The notes: generated from the sequence alone by a model not told the origin. A stretch of 5,512 bases of DNA from Propionibacteriaceae bacterium (GCA_030538175.1 JAUNUL010000021.1:1-5512); one strand, 5' to 3'; positions 1 to 5,512 are shown, counted from the stretch's first letter. Translations and numbers: made by a program.

Positions 1-1
1 C

Positions 2-901
2 GGGCACTTCGTGAAGATGGTGCACAACGGGATCGAGTACGCCGACATGCAGTTCATCGCCGAGGCCTATGACGTGCTGCGCGCCGCGGGCCTGGAGGTG
101 AAAGAGATCGCAGAGGTCTTCCGCGAGTGGAACACCGGCGACCTCGATTCCTTCCTGATCGAGATCACGGCCATCGTGCTCGACCAGACCGATCCGCGGA
201 ACCAGCAGCGACCGCTGGTCGACGTCATCGTCGATCAAGCGGAACAGAAGGGCACCGGTCGCTGGACGGCCCAGATCGCCCTCGAGCTGGGAGTGCCGGT
301 GAACACCATCGCCGAATCGGTCTTCGCCCGCTCCACCTCCGGACACCCCGAACTCCGGGCTGCAGCCCGTCGGACACTGTCCGGCCCCGACCGCGCCATC
401 ACCGGCATCGATCGCGGCGAGCTGATCAACGCCCTGCGGGACGCGCTGTGGTCATCCAAGGTCATCGCCTATGCCCAAGGGCTCGACATGATCGAGGCGG
501 CCAGCGCCGAATACGGTTGGGACATCGACATCGCCGGGGTCGCGAGCATCTGGCGGGCCGGGTGCATCATCCGGGCCCGGCTGCTGGAACGGATCCGTTC
601 GGAGTACGCCGACAACCAGCTCACCAGCCTGCTCGAGGCCCCATCCGTCGCGGCAGACCTGGCCGAGGCCCAGACCGGTTGGCGCAAGGCGATCGCCACC
701 GCGATCGCGGCCGGCGTACCCGTCCCCGGATTCTCCGCAGCCCTCGCCCACTATGACGCGATCCGCGCCGAGCGGTTGCCCGCTGCTTTGGTGCAGGGGC
801 TGCGCGACTTCTTCGGCGCACACACCTATCACCGCACCGACCAGGACGGCAGTTATCACATCGAATGGAGTGACGACCGCCGGGAGACCCGCATGGACTG
901 A
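2..901 (+). CDS. gnd: 6-phosphogluconate dehydrogenase, decarboxylating (C-terminal 299 residues; 5' end outside window)
   Basis: This is the C-terminal part of the pentose phosphate enzyme that oxidises 6-phosphogluconate to ribulose 5-phosphate and CO2 with NADP+; it is cytosolic and homodimeric. The reading frame is open from base 2 and begins GHFVKMVHNGIEYADMQ, the family signature holding the catalytic Lys (fragment residue 5), Asn9 and Glu12. Further on are QKGTGRWT (about residues 82-89), also near the active site, and near the C terminus RDFFGAHTY, with Arg268 and His274 that in the family reach the substrate of the partner subunit. The family is about 470-485 residues long, so roughly 175-180 N-terminal residues, including the NADP-binding Rossmann domain, lie left of the window. 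GTG at base 11 is an internal valine and not the start. The gene ends in TGA and converges on hpf. The family call is very secure; cofactor preference (NADP or NAD) cannot be judged without the N-terminal domain. Confidence 0.97.
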   Translation, partial: GHFVKMVHNGIEYADMQFIAEAYDVLRAAGLEVKEIAEVFREWNTGDLDSFLIEITAIVLDQTDPRNQQRPLVDVIVDQAEQKGTGRWTAQIALELGVPVNTIAESVFARSTSGHPELRAAARRTLSGPDRAITGIDRGELINALRDALWSSKVIAYAQGLDMIEAASAEYGWDIDIAGVASIWRAGCIIRARLLERIRSEYADNQLTSLLEAPSVAADLAEAQTGWRKAIATAIAAGVPVPGFSAALAHYDAIRAERLPAALVQGLRDFFGAHTYHRTDQDGSYHIEWSDDRRETRMD

Positions 902-931
902 TCCCGTGGGGCCTCTCCCTCGCTGACCGGA

Positions 932-957
932 GCGCCCGGGCGCCGCGCCGCCGGCGC
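932..957. repeat. Pair of adjacent GC-rich palindromes downstream of gnd
   Basis: Bases 932-943 (GCGCCCGGGCGC) are a perfect 12-bp palindrome. Just downstream, 945-950 (GCGCCG) and 952-957 (CGGCGC) form a perfect inverted repeat around one base. Both lie 30-55 nt after the gnd stop. They could fold in the gnd transcript and help stop transcription or protect the 3' end, but no T-tract follows and simple GC bias can produce such palindromes. Confidence 0.35.
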
Positions 958-1019
958 ACCTGCACCGCCCCTGACGCAGCGGGGGGCCGCCACGTGAGCC
1001 CACCGCCACACCAGGCCCC

Positions 1020-1053
1020 ACGGCGGCCCGGGCTTAGGCCCCCGGGCCGCCGT
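1020..1053. terminator. Probable bidirectional terminator between convergent gnd and hpf
   Basis: Left arm 1020-1032 (ACGGCGGCCCGGG) and right arm 1041-1053 (CCCGGGCCGCCGT) are exact reverse complements, giving a 13-bp stem with an 8-nt loop (CTTAGGCC). The hairpin lies 118 nt after the gnd stop and 34 nt after the hpf stop, where a shared terminator for two convergent genes is expected. There is no strong U-tract on either side (plus side reads CGTTGCTTGTC), which is common for actinobacterial terminators. The hairpin is directly visible; the termination role is inferred. Confidence 0.7.
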
Positions 1054-1087
1054 CGTTGCTTGTCCGACGATCACTGTCGGGGTGCTG

Positions 1088-1726
1088 TCAGGCGCTCTTG
1101 ACCTCCGCGTCCTCCTCGGACACATCGAGCCTGATCACGCCATAGTCATAGGCCTTGCGGCGATAGACCACGCTCGGCGCACTGCTGGCCTTGTCGACGA
1201 ACAGATAGAAGTCGTGACCCACCAACTCCATCTGCTCCAATGCCTGCTCCAAGGACATCGGGGTGGCGGCGTGCATCTTCTCCCGCACGACGAGCGGCCC
1301 GTCTCCCTGGACTTCCATGCCAGCGACGGTGCGCGTCTCGTTGTCCTCCTCGCCGAGCTCGCTCTCGGGCAGCTCGGTCAGCCAATCAAGATCGCGGATC
1401 GTCTGGTGACCGCGATGGCCTCGACGATCACGCCGGCGATCCGCCGCGCGACGCAGGCGCGCCATGAGCTTGTCGAGAGCCATCTCGAACGCAGCAACCT
1501 TGTCGCTGGCGCTGGCCTCGGCGCGGATCACGGGCCCGCGGCTCCGGAGAGTGATCTCTGCCCTGACAGCTTCGTCGGGCGTCCGCTTCGTGCCACTGGC
1601 TGATATTTGAACCTCGACCCGGATGACGCGCTCGGAGAGCTTGTCGATCCTGGTGATGCGATCCATCACATGAGCACGGAACTCATCGGAAACCTGGCAA
1701 TGCCGCCCAGTCACCGTAACGTCCAT
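1088..1726 (-). CDS. hpf: Long-form ribosome hibernation promoting factor (HPF/RaiA family)
   Basis: A 212-residue protein of the long HPF class, which binds the decoding region of 30S and joins 70S ribosomes into inactive 100S dimers during stationary phase or stress. The N-terminal S30AE domain (about residues 1-100) starts MDVTVTGRHCQVSDEFR and contains RAEITLRSRG. A charged linker (about 95-130) follows. The C-terminal dimerisation domain (about 140-202) has GPLVVREKMHAATPMSLEQA, then MELVGHDFYLFVD and SVVYRRKAYDYGVIRL, all hallmarks of the long form. ATG at 1726 is chosen over GTG at 1729 because AGGAGG ends 5 nt before the ATG but only 2 nt before the GTG. In many actinobacteria hpf lies between comF and secA on one strand; here a dehydrogenase separates it from comF and gnd follows it convergently. 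Expression must come from the divergent region 1727-1960. Identification is secure. Confidence 0.96.
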   Translation of the reverse strand: MDVTVTGRHCQVSDEFRAHVMDRITRIDKLSERVIRVEVQISASGTKRTPDEAVRAEITLRSRGPVIRAEASASDKVAAFEMALDKLMARLRRAADRRRDRRGHRGHQTIRDLDWLTELPESELGEEDNETRTVAGMEVQGDGPLVVREKMHAATPMSLEQALEQMELVGHDFYLFVDKASSAPSVVYRRKAYDYGVIRLDVSEEDAEVKSA

Positions 1727-1730
1727 CACT

Positions 1731-1737
1731 ACCTCCT
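1731..1737 (-). promoter_or_regulatory. Ribosome binding site of hpf
   Basis: The minus strand reads AGGAGGT, a near-perfect Shine-Dalgarno sequence. AGGAGG lies 5 nt before ATG (1726) and 2 nt before the in-frame GTG (1729), so it decides in favour of the ATG start. Confidence 0.85.
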
Positions 1738-1852
1738 AGGGTATGGGCTGTCCTGCGCGTCACCGGTCGGTAACCCCGCAGGGACACAAAAGGCACCTCG
1801 ACCCACCCGTCCCGCGAAGCGAGATGGATGGCGTCTGCGGTGCCATACCTGA

Positions 1853-1881
1853 ACGTTAGTCGGGTCGCGGAAGGTTTTCCA
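1853..1881 (-). promoter_or_regulatory. Weak candidate promoter for hpf
   Basis: On the minus strand TGGAAA (1881-1876) lies 17 nt upstream of TAACGT (1858-1853). The first matches TTGACA at four of six positions; the second has the TA...T frame of a -10 box. Transcription would start near 1846 and leave an mRNA leader of about 120 nt. hpf needs a promoter in this region because its upstream neighbour is divergent, but this particular site is only a plausible guess. Confidence 0.22.
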
Positions 1882-1929
1882 GCCATTCATCCCGATGTTC
1901 GCCAAACTCCTCCTTTCTGCCACTACCCC

Positions 1930-1935
1930 TAGGGT
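1930..1935 (+). promoter_or_regulatory. Candidate -10 element for the aldehyde dehydrogenase gene
   Basis: TAGGGT fits the TANNNT pattern of actinobacterial -10 boxes and lies 25 nt before the start codon, giving a leader of about 20 nt that includes the ribosome binding site. No recognisable -35 box occurs 16-19 nt upstream (the stretch reads roughly AACTCCTCC), so this is a half-supported promoter at best. Confidence 0.25.
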
Positions 1936-1946
1936 GGAAGAACAAC

Positions 1947-1954
1947 AGAGGAGG
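1947..1954 (+). promoter_or_regulatory. Ribosome binding site of the aldehyde dehydrogenase gene
   Basis: AGAGGAGG is a strong Shine-Dalgarno sequence 6 nt before ATG at 1961. It selects this start over the in-frame ATG at 1895, which has no comparable site at normal spacing and would add 22 residues with no family counterpart. Confidence 0.85.
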
Positions 1955-1960
1955 CGTGCG

Positions 1961-3550
1961 ATGGCCGGTGCACTAACGGGATCGATGTTTCTGGCGGGTG
2001 AGCAGGTCGCCGGGCTCGGCGAGCCTTTCCACGCGATCAACCCTGCTACCGGGCATGCCCTCGACCCGGGCTATCCGGCCGCGACCTCCACCCAGGTGGC
2101 GGCCGCAGCCAGCGCGGCGGGTGAGGCCTTCGCGGCGTACCGGAGCACCACGCCACAGGTCCGGGCAACGTTCCTGCGCAGCATCGCGGATCGCATTGAC
2201 GCCGACCCGGAGCTGGTGGATCGGGTTCACGCGGAGACCGGCATCCTCCCCGAGCGGATCGTGATGGAGCGGGCGCGCACGAGCAATCAGCTGAGGCTGT
2301 TCGCCGACGTGGTGAACGAGGGCAGCTATCTGGGCGTACGCATCGATCACGGCGACACCGAGCGTCGTCCCCTGCCGAAACCGGATCTGCGCCATCGCTT
2401 CATCCCGGTCGGCCCGGTCGCGGTCTTCGGCGCCAGCAATTTTCCGCTGGCCTTCTCCGTGGCTGGTGGCGACACGGCGTCCGCCCTGGCTGCGGGCTGT
2501 CCGGTGGTCGTCAAGGCCCACGAGGCCCATCCGGGAACCTCCGAGATCGTCGGCCGCATCATTGCTGAGGCGGTCGCCGAGCAGGGCTTGCCCGCAGGCA
2601 CGTTCTCGCTGGTCACCGGTCCCGCCCCGGAGGTGGGTCTGGCACTGGTCACCCATCCGGCCATCCGCGCCGTGGGCTTCACCGGGTCCCGGCGGGCCGG
2701 GCTGGCCCTGACAACAGCCGCCCAGAACCGTGCGGTCCCGATCCCGGTGTACGCCGAGATGGCGAGCATCAACCCGATCTTCGTTCTCCCAGGTGCGGCG
2801 GCGGCCCGAGCCGGGCAGATCGGAACCGGCCTGGTCGCGTCGGCGCTGTCAGCCTCCGGTCAACTCTGCACCAGTCCTGGACTGGTCTTCCTCCCCGAAG
2901 GTCCGGATGCTGATGCGCTCGTCGTGGCAGCGGCCGCAGCCATCGCGAACGCGCCGTCTGGCTGCATGCTCACCCCCGGCATCGCCACATCCTTCGAGGC
3001 CGGTGTGGCCCGCTTCGCCGCCGTCCCGGGCGTACGCCCGGTCGCACGCGCCACACCCGATCCCTCCCTCACCTCCCCCTGCACGCCGACGCTGTTCGAA
3101 ACCGACCTGGCGACCTTCCGGGATCACCTGGCAGACCTGACGGTCGAAGTTTTCGGGTCGGTCACCCTGATCGTCCGGGTGCCGAACGAGACAGCCGACT
3201 GGTGGGCCACGCTCCTGCCCTTGTTGGAGGGTCAGCTGACCGCCACGATCCATATCGAGCCCACGGATCGGGAGCACGCGATCGACCTGTTGGCCGCCCT
3301 GGAAGTGCTCGCTGGCAGGATCATCGTCAACGGCTTCCCGACCGGGGTCGAGGTCAACGATGCGGTGATCCATGGCGGACCGTATCCGGCCACCACCGCC
3401 CCGGCGACAACCTCGGTCGGAACGCGCGCCATCGAGCGGTTCCTGCGGCCCGTCGCCTATCAGGACGTGCCGGGCGACCTGCTGCCGGTGGAACTGCGCG
3501 ATGAGACCACCGGACTGTGGCGGCGCGTGGACGGCACGTTCACCCGGTGA
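1961..3550 (+). CDS. Aldehyde dehydrogenase (NADP+), alpha-ketoglutaric semialdehyde dehydrogenase type
   Basis: A 529-residue soluble ALDH-superfamily enzyme most like alpha-ketoglutaric semialdehyde (2,5-dioxovalerate) dehydrogenases, which oxidise the last intermediate of non-phosphorylating pentose or hexarate pathways to 2-oxoglutarate. Family-specific blocks: GPVAVFGASNFPLAFSVAGG (residues 151-170, Asn160 in the oxyanion hole), VVVKAHEAHPGTSE (182-195, cofactor-binding Lys185), FTGSRRAG (240-247), AEMASINP (265-272, general-base Glu266), SGQLCTSPGLVF (299-310, nucleophile Cys303), EVFGS (396-400) and a C-terminal block with NGFPTGVEV, HGGPYPATT and SVGTRAIERFLRP. Length matches the family (about 510-530). 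EVFGS has Ser where Pro is usual in ALDHs. The strong ribosome binding site fixes the start. The gene is transcribed away from hpf and runs convergently into comF. No sugar-catabolic partner is visible, so the true substrate is uncertain; family and catalytic competence are well supported. Confidence 0.9.
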   Translation: MAGALTGSMFLAGEQVAGLGEPFHAINPATGHALDPGYPAATSTQVAAAASAAGEAFAAYRSTTPQVRATFLRSIADRIDADPELVDRVHAETGILPERIVMERARTSNQLRLFADVVNEGSYLGVRIDHGDTERRPLPKPDLRHRFIPVGPVAVFGASNFPLAFSVAGGDTASALAAGCPVVVKAHEAHPGTSEIVGRIIAEAVAEQGLPAGTFSLVTGPAPEVGLALVTHPAIRAVGFTGSRRAGLALTTAAQNRAVPIPVYAEMASINPIFVLPGAAAARAGQIGTGLVASALSASGQLCTSPGLVFLPEGPDADALVVAAAAAIANAPSGCMLTPGIATSFEAGVARFAAVPGVRPVARATPDPSLTSPCTPTLFETDLATFRDHLADLTVEVFGSVTLIVRVPNETADWWATLLPLLEGQLTATIHIEPTDREHAIDLLAALEVLAGRIIVNGFPTGVEVNDAVIHGGPYPATTAPATTSVGTRAIERFLRPVAYQDVPGDLLPVELRDETTGLWRRVDGTFTR

Positions 3551-3556
3551 TCCGGG
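3543..3556. terminator. Small hairpin at the convergent aldehyde dehydrogenase/comF junction
   Basis: CCCGG (3543-3547), loop TGAT, CCGGG (3552-3556) form a 5-bp all-GC stem with a 4-nt loop spanning the dehydrogenase stop codon. Only 10 nt separate the two stop codons. No T-tract follows on either strand. It may act as a minimal shared terminator, but the stem is short and could be chance. Confidence 0.25.
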
Positions 3557-3560
3557 GGCC

Positions 3561-4268
3561 TCACGAGGAAGCACTGCCCCGGATCGGCAGACGCTTCACC
3601 GTGGCCGCCACTACCACAGCACCGAGCACGGGGTGCCCTGCCCGGGCGAGAGCTCTCGCCCCCGCGGCGAGCGAAGCACCGGTGGTCGTCACGTCGTCGA
3701 GCAGGATCGGGATCGACTGCTTCGGTGGGGCCCGCCGCAGGACGAGGTGATCCGCCTTGTTCGCCCACCGGTGAGCAGCATCGAGACCCACCTGGTCAAG
3801 CACCCGACCAGCCGTCCGCAGCGTCGCATGCACCGGCACTGGCAGGCCTGTCGTGCGCCGCAGGTCCCGGGAGGCCCGGCGAGCCAACAGCAGGGTGTGC
3901 TCAATCCCCCGGGCCCGCACGGCCGAGGCGGTCGATGGGATCGGCACGAGGTGATAGGCCGAACCCGGTCGCCCGAGTGCTGCCAACAGGCAGGCGATCG
4001 CGCGGACCAGCCGGGCTGCCAGGGGGACGGTCAGGCGGAGCAGCGCTTCATCCTTATAGCGCGACACCAGGCGAGGAACGACCCCCACATAGTCCCCGGC
4101 GGCCACCGTCGCCGGCAGGCCGGGTGGTGCCGGGTCCCGACTCACAAAGCGGACCTGCCCGGCCGCGAGCTGCGCACCACAGGCCGGGCACAGGCTGCGC
4201 CCCGGCCGGTCACAACCAGGACAGCGGGCACCGAGGAAGAGGTCAGCGGCGGCATCGACGAGGGTCAT
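3561..4268 (-). CDS. ComF family protein (zinc-finger plus phosphoribosyltransferase-like domain)
   Basis: A 235-residue ComF-family protein. An N-terminal four-cysteine zinc-binding knuckle, CPGC (Cys16, Cys19) and CPAC (Cys27, Cys30), is followed by a type I phosphoribosyltransferase-like fold. SRYKDEALLRLTVPLA (about 69-84), LVPIPSTASAVRARG (107-121) and DQVGLDAAHRWAN (158-170) are ComF signatures, and ILLDDVTTTGAS (188-199) is the PRPP-binding loop with the paired Asp191-Asp192. In competent bacteria ComF helps handle single-stranded DNA during uptake; in non-competent actinobacteria its role is unclear. ATG 4268 is the only standard start: upstream in frame there is no ATG, GTG or TTG before a stop codon. 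It has no well-placed Shine-Dalgarno sequence (AAGGG sits 1 nt from the ATG). It lies 73 nt downstream of lpqB on the same strand, an order conserved in actinobacteria. Family identification is secure; physiological role is not. Confidence 0.93.
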   Translation of the reverse strand: MTLVDAAADLFLGARCPGCDRPGRSLCPACGAQLAAGQVRFVSRDPAPPGLPATVAAGDYVGVVPRLVSRYKDEALLRLTVPLAARLVRAIACLLAALGRPGSAYHLVPIPSTASAVRARGIEHTLLLARRASRDLRRTTGLPVPVHATLRTAGRVLDQVGLDAAHRWANKADHLVLRRAPPKQSIPILLDDVTTTGASLAAGARALARAGHPVLGAVVVAATVKRLPIRGSASS

Positions 4269-4286
4269 GCCCTTACAGTGCGAGAT

Positions 4287-4309
4287 TGACCCCCGTTTGG
4301 TTCACCCCC
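4287..4309. repeat. Short direct repeat TTSACCCCC in the lpqB-comF gap
   Basis: TTGACCCCC (4287-4295) and TTCACCCCC (4301-4309) are two 9-nt copies differing at one base, with starts 14 nt apart, 18 to 41 nt upstream of comF. Such a pair could be tandem binding half-sites for a regulator of comF, or chance in a C-rich stretch. No known motif is recognised. Confidence 0.3.
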
Positions 4310-4314
4310 ATCGA

Positions 4315-4351
4315 ACAAAACGGAAGAATCCGCCCGCCGGGTCAGCCGGCG
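4315..4351 (-). terminator. Candidate intrinsic terminator or attenuator after lpqB
   Basis: Read on the minus strand, CGCCGG (4351-4346) and CCGGCG (4340-4335) form a perfect 6-bp stem around the loop CTGAC, overlapping the lpqB stop codon. A T-rich run (ATTCTTCCGTTTTGTTCG, about 4330-4313) follows within a few bases, unusual in this GC-rich window. This resembles a Rho-independent terminator and could partly separate lpqB from comF transcription. The stem is short and the T-run is interrupted, so strength is uncertain. Confidence 0.4.
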
Positions 4352-5512
4352 TACGCCGCCGCCACCAGGCCACGGGCGAGCATCGGCCAGCGGTACTCAT
4401 CCTCGAAACGCCACGCACCGTTCGTCCCGACCACGACAGCCCGCCCCTTCTCGCTGCGCGGAGAGGTCGCGACAGCGAACGACTGCCAGTTGTCGGGCTG
4501 ACCGATCTCGTGGATGGCGGCACCCTGGATATCCACGTGGTACGGCCGCACGCTCTGGCGGCCTTCGCCACTGGCGAGGACAATCAGCTCCGTCGGCGTG
4601 AGCCAGCCCAGATCCACGATCCGGTCCGGCCGGGGCGTACCCCGCTCGGCCAGGACGATCTCGCGCCAGCCATCGATCACGATCGCCGGGTTGGTCCGGT
4701 TGATCCGGGCAACGCCCAGCTCAAGGCGTCCGTCGTCCGTGCGGCGTACGGCTGCGATGCGGGTGCCATCCGGCGAGATCCGGTACGCCTCCACCCGGCT
4801 CCCCGCGAACGCCTCGAGTCGGATGGGCTCCACATGATCATCCTCGATGCGATAAGCGACCTGTCCCCCACCGTCCTCGTCGGCGATCGTCCACAATTCG
4901 AGTACGCCAGCCCGCACGAATTGGGGGCGCAGGAGGTGCTGGGCCGTCAGCACGACAGGCGGATGATGGTCACCGATCGGGCCCGCGGTGAGCGCGTTCT
5001 CACCCACCCCCACCCACGCGATCCGGTCCCCGGCCGGTGAGACATCCATGCTGACGACGCCTTGGATCGCGCCGAGCGGCGCAGCCATGGGCTCGATCTC
5101 GGTGCCTCGCGCCGAATCGCTCACGGTGACAAAACCATCGGCCGTCGCCGCATAGAGCTGGCCGTTGCGCTGACTCGGAATGGGATCAAGCCAGGAGAAC
5201 GCATGCATCCGGACGACCCCATCCTCGGCCTCCGGAACGGCATAAGGCGCTCCGTTCATCAGAAAGCGGACCCCGTTCACACCGTCGAGCTGACTGAGCG
5301 TCCACGTGATCTGTCCCGCCATGCGCGAACGCTGTTCGTCGGCCAGCGCTGCCACGGACTCGTTGAACGACACCTCCACGACACCATCGGCGTCGATGAT
5401 CGCGGCCTGCACGTTGAGCCGGGCCTGGGCCGGAATGGCCGTGACCACACCGGGTGACAGCCAGTCAGAAGGACCACGCAGCAGCGCCTGCAGCAGGGCC
5501 GTCGGCGTGTAG
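4342..5512 (-). CDS. lpqB: LpqB family lipoprotein (GerMN and beta-propeller domains; N terminus outside window)
   Basis: The C-terminal 389 residues of LpqB, a membrane-anchored, outward-facing actinobacterial lipoprotein that in mycobacteria interacts with the sensor kinase MtrB and affects MtrA output and cell-envelope functions. The frame is open to the right edge. It begins YTPTALLQALLRGPSDWLSP, typical of the GerMN sporulation/germination-type domain, which ends about fragment residue 95 after VNGVRFLMNGAPYAVPE. A beta-propeller domain (about 100-385) follows, with blade-like repeats SPAGDRIAWV (158-167), SPDGTRIAAV (246-255) and GWLTPTELIV (302-311). GTG at 5448 is an internal valine, not a start. 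Family members are about 550-600 residues, so about 170-210 residues, including signal peptide and lipobox, lie right of the window, where mtrB and mtrA would be expected. comF follows after 73 nt, possibly cotranscribed, though a terminator-like hairpin lies between. LpqB identity is confident; the MtrB link is family knowledge. Confidence 0.92.
   Translation of the reverse strand, partial: YTPTALLQALLRGPSDWLSPGVVTAIPAQARLNVQAAIIDADGVVEVSFNESVAALADEQRSRMAGQITWTLSQLDGVNGVRFLMNGAPYAVPEAEDGVVRMHAFSWLDPIPSQRNGQLYAATADGFVTVSDSARGTEIEPMAAPLGAIQGVVSMDVSPAGDRIAWVGVGENALTAGPIGDHHPPVVLTAQHLLRPQFVRAGVLELWTIADEDGGGQVAYRIEDDHVEPIRLEAFAGSRVEAYRISPDGTRIAAVRRTDDGRLELGVARINRTNPAIVIDGWREIVLAERGTPRPDRIVDLGWLTPTELIVLASGEGRQSVRPYHVDIQGAAIHEIGQPDNWQSFAVATSPRSEKGRAVVVGTNGAWRFEDEYRWPMLARGLVAAAYAG

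Noticed and set aside
452..1021. Minus-strand frame of 189 codons across the gnd 3' end and the intergenic region
   Set aside because: It is antisense to the conserved gnd C terminus, Gly/Arg-rich and without motifs.
1738..1743. TACCCT on the minus strand as an hpf -10 box
   Set aside because: It overlaps the region of the hpf ribosome binding site; transcription from it would remove the Shine-Dalgarno sequence from the mRNA.
1852..1880. GGAA...GTT arrangement resembling a SigH/SigE-type stress promoter upstream of hpf
   Set aside because: The gap between GGAA and GTT is 22 nt, longer than the usual spacing, and the boxes are otherwise poor matches.
1735..1935. The 8-mer CCTAGGGT occurs at both ends of the hpf/dehydrogenase intergenic region (1735-1742 and 1928-1935)
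   Set aside because: An 8-base repeat within about 200 bases is not improbable by chance, and the first copy overlaps the hpf ribosome binding site; not enough for an operator or insertion-site duplication.
1895..1960. Upstream in-frame ATG at 1895 that would lengthen the dehydrogenase by 22 residues
   Set aside because: AGAGGAGG lies 6 nt before ATG 1961, and the extension has no counterpart in the family; it would also cover the likely promoter.
1973..2656. Minus-strand frame of 227 codons inside the aldehyde dehydrogenase
   Set aside because: It is antisense to a gene with unambiguous ALDH motifs and has no recognisable domain or ribosome binding site; a codon-bias shadow.
3372..4289. 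Long plus-strand open frame of 305 codons over the end of the dehydrogenase and all of comF
   Set aside because: It is antisense to comF and out of frame with the dehydrogenase, and its product is a Pro/Arg/Gly-rich composition typical of GC-rich shadow frames. Both overlapped genes have clear family motifs.
4267..5040. Plus-strand frame of 257 codons over lpqB
   Set aside because: It lies antisense to lpqB, and the minus-strand product has GerMN and beta-propeller blocks. The plus-strand product shows no domain.

Overview
The window is a GC-rich (high GC at third codon positions), tightly packed stretch of an actinobacterial chromosome. The best clue to lineage is the minus-strand lpqB-comF pair with hpf further along. 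LpqB is an actinobacteria-specific lipoprotein, normally encoded directly downstream of the MtrA/MtrB two-component system. Propionibacteriales or a relative is a reasonable guess, but the sequence alone does not prove it. No mobile element, CRISPR array, tRNA or rRNA is visible.

Layout from left to right. (1) The 3' two thirds of gnd, 6-phosphogluconate dehydrogenase, on the plus strand and cut by the left edge. (2) A 186-nt convergent intergenic region with a 13-bp perfect GC-rich hairpin, probably a shared bidirectional terminator, and two further GC palindromes. (3) hpf, the long-form ribosome hibernation promoting factor, on the minus strand. (4) A 234-nt divergent control region serving hpf leftward and the next gene rightward. 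(5) A complete plus-strand aldehyde dehydrogenase of the alpha-ketoglutaric semialdehyde dehydrogenase type. (6) comF, a ComF-family phosphoribosyltransferase-like protein, on the minus strand and convergent with the dehydrogenase with only 10 nt between stop codons. (7) The 3' two thirds of lpqB on the minus strand, upstream of comF and cut by the right edge.

Functionally these are mostly housekeeping genes. gnd supplies NADPH and ribulose 5-phosphate. hpf inactivates and protects 70S ribosomes in stationary phase. lpqB belongs to the MtrAB envelope-signalling module. The dehydrogenase is the odd one out: it sits in opposite orientation between comF and hpf, which are usually adjacent on one strand in actinobacteria, and it has no pathway partner in the window. 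hpf therefore needs its own promoter here.

I found no convincing new biological system. The most useful second looks are the dehydrogenase insertion, the hairpin with a T-rich tail between lpqB and comF, the apparent lack of a Shine-Dalgarno sequence at comF, and a possible short upstream ORF whose stop codon overlaps the hpf start region.
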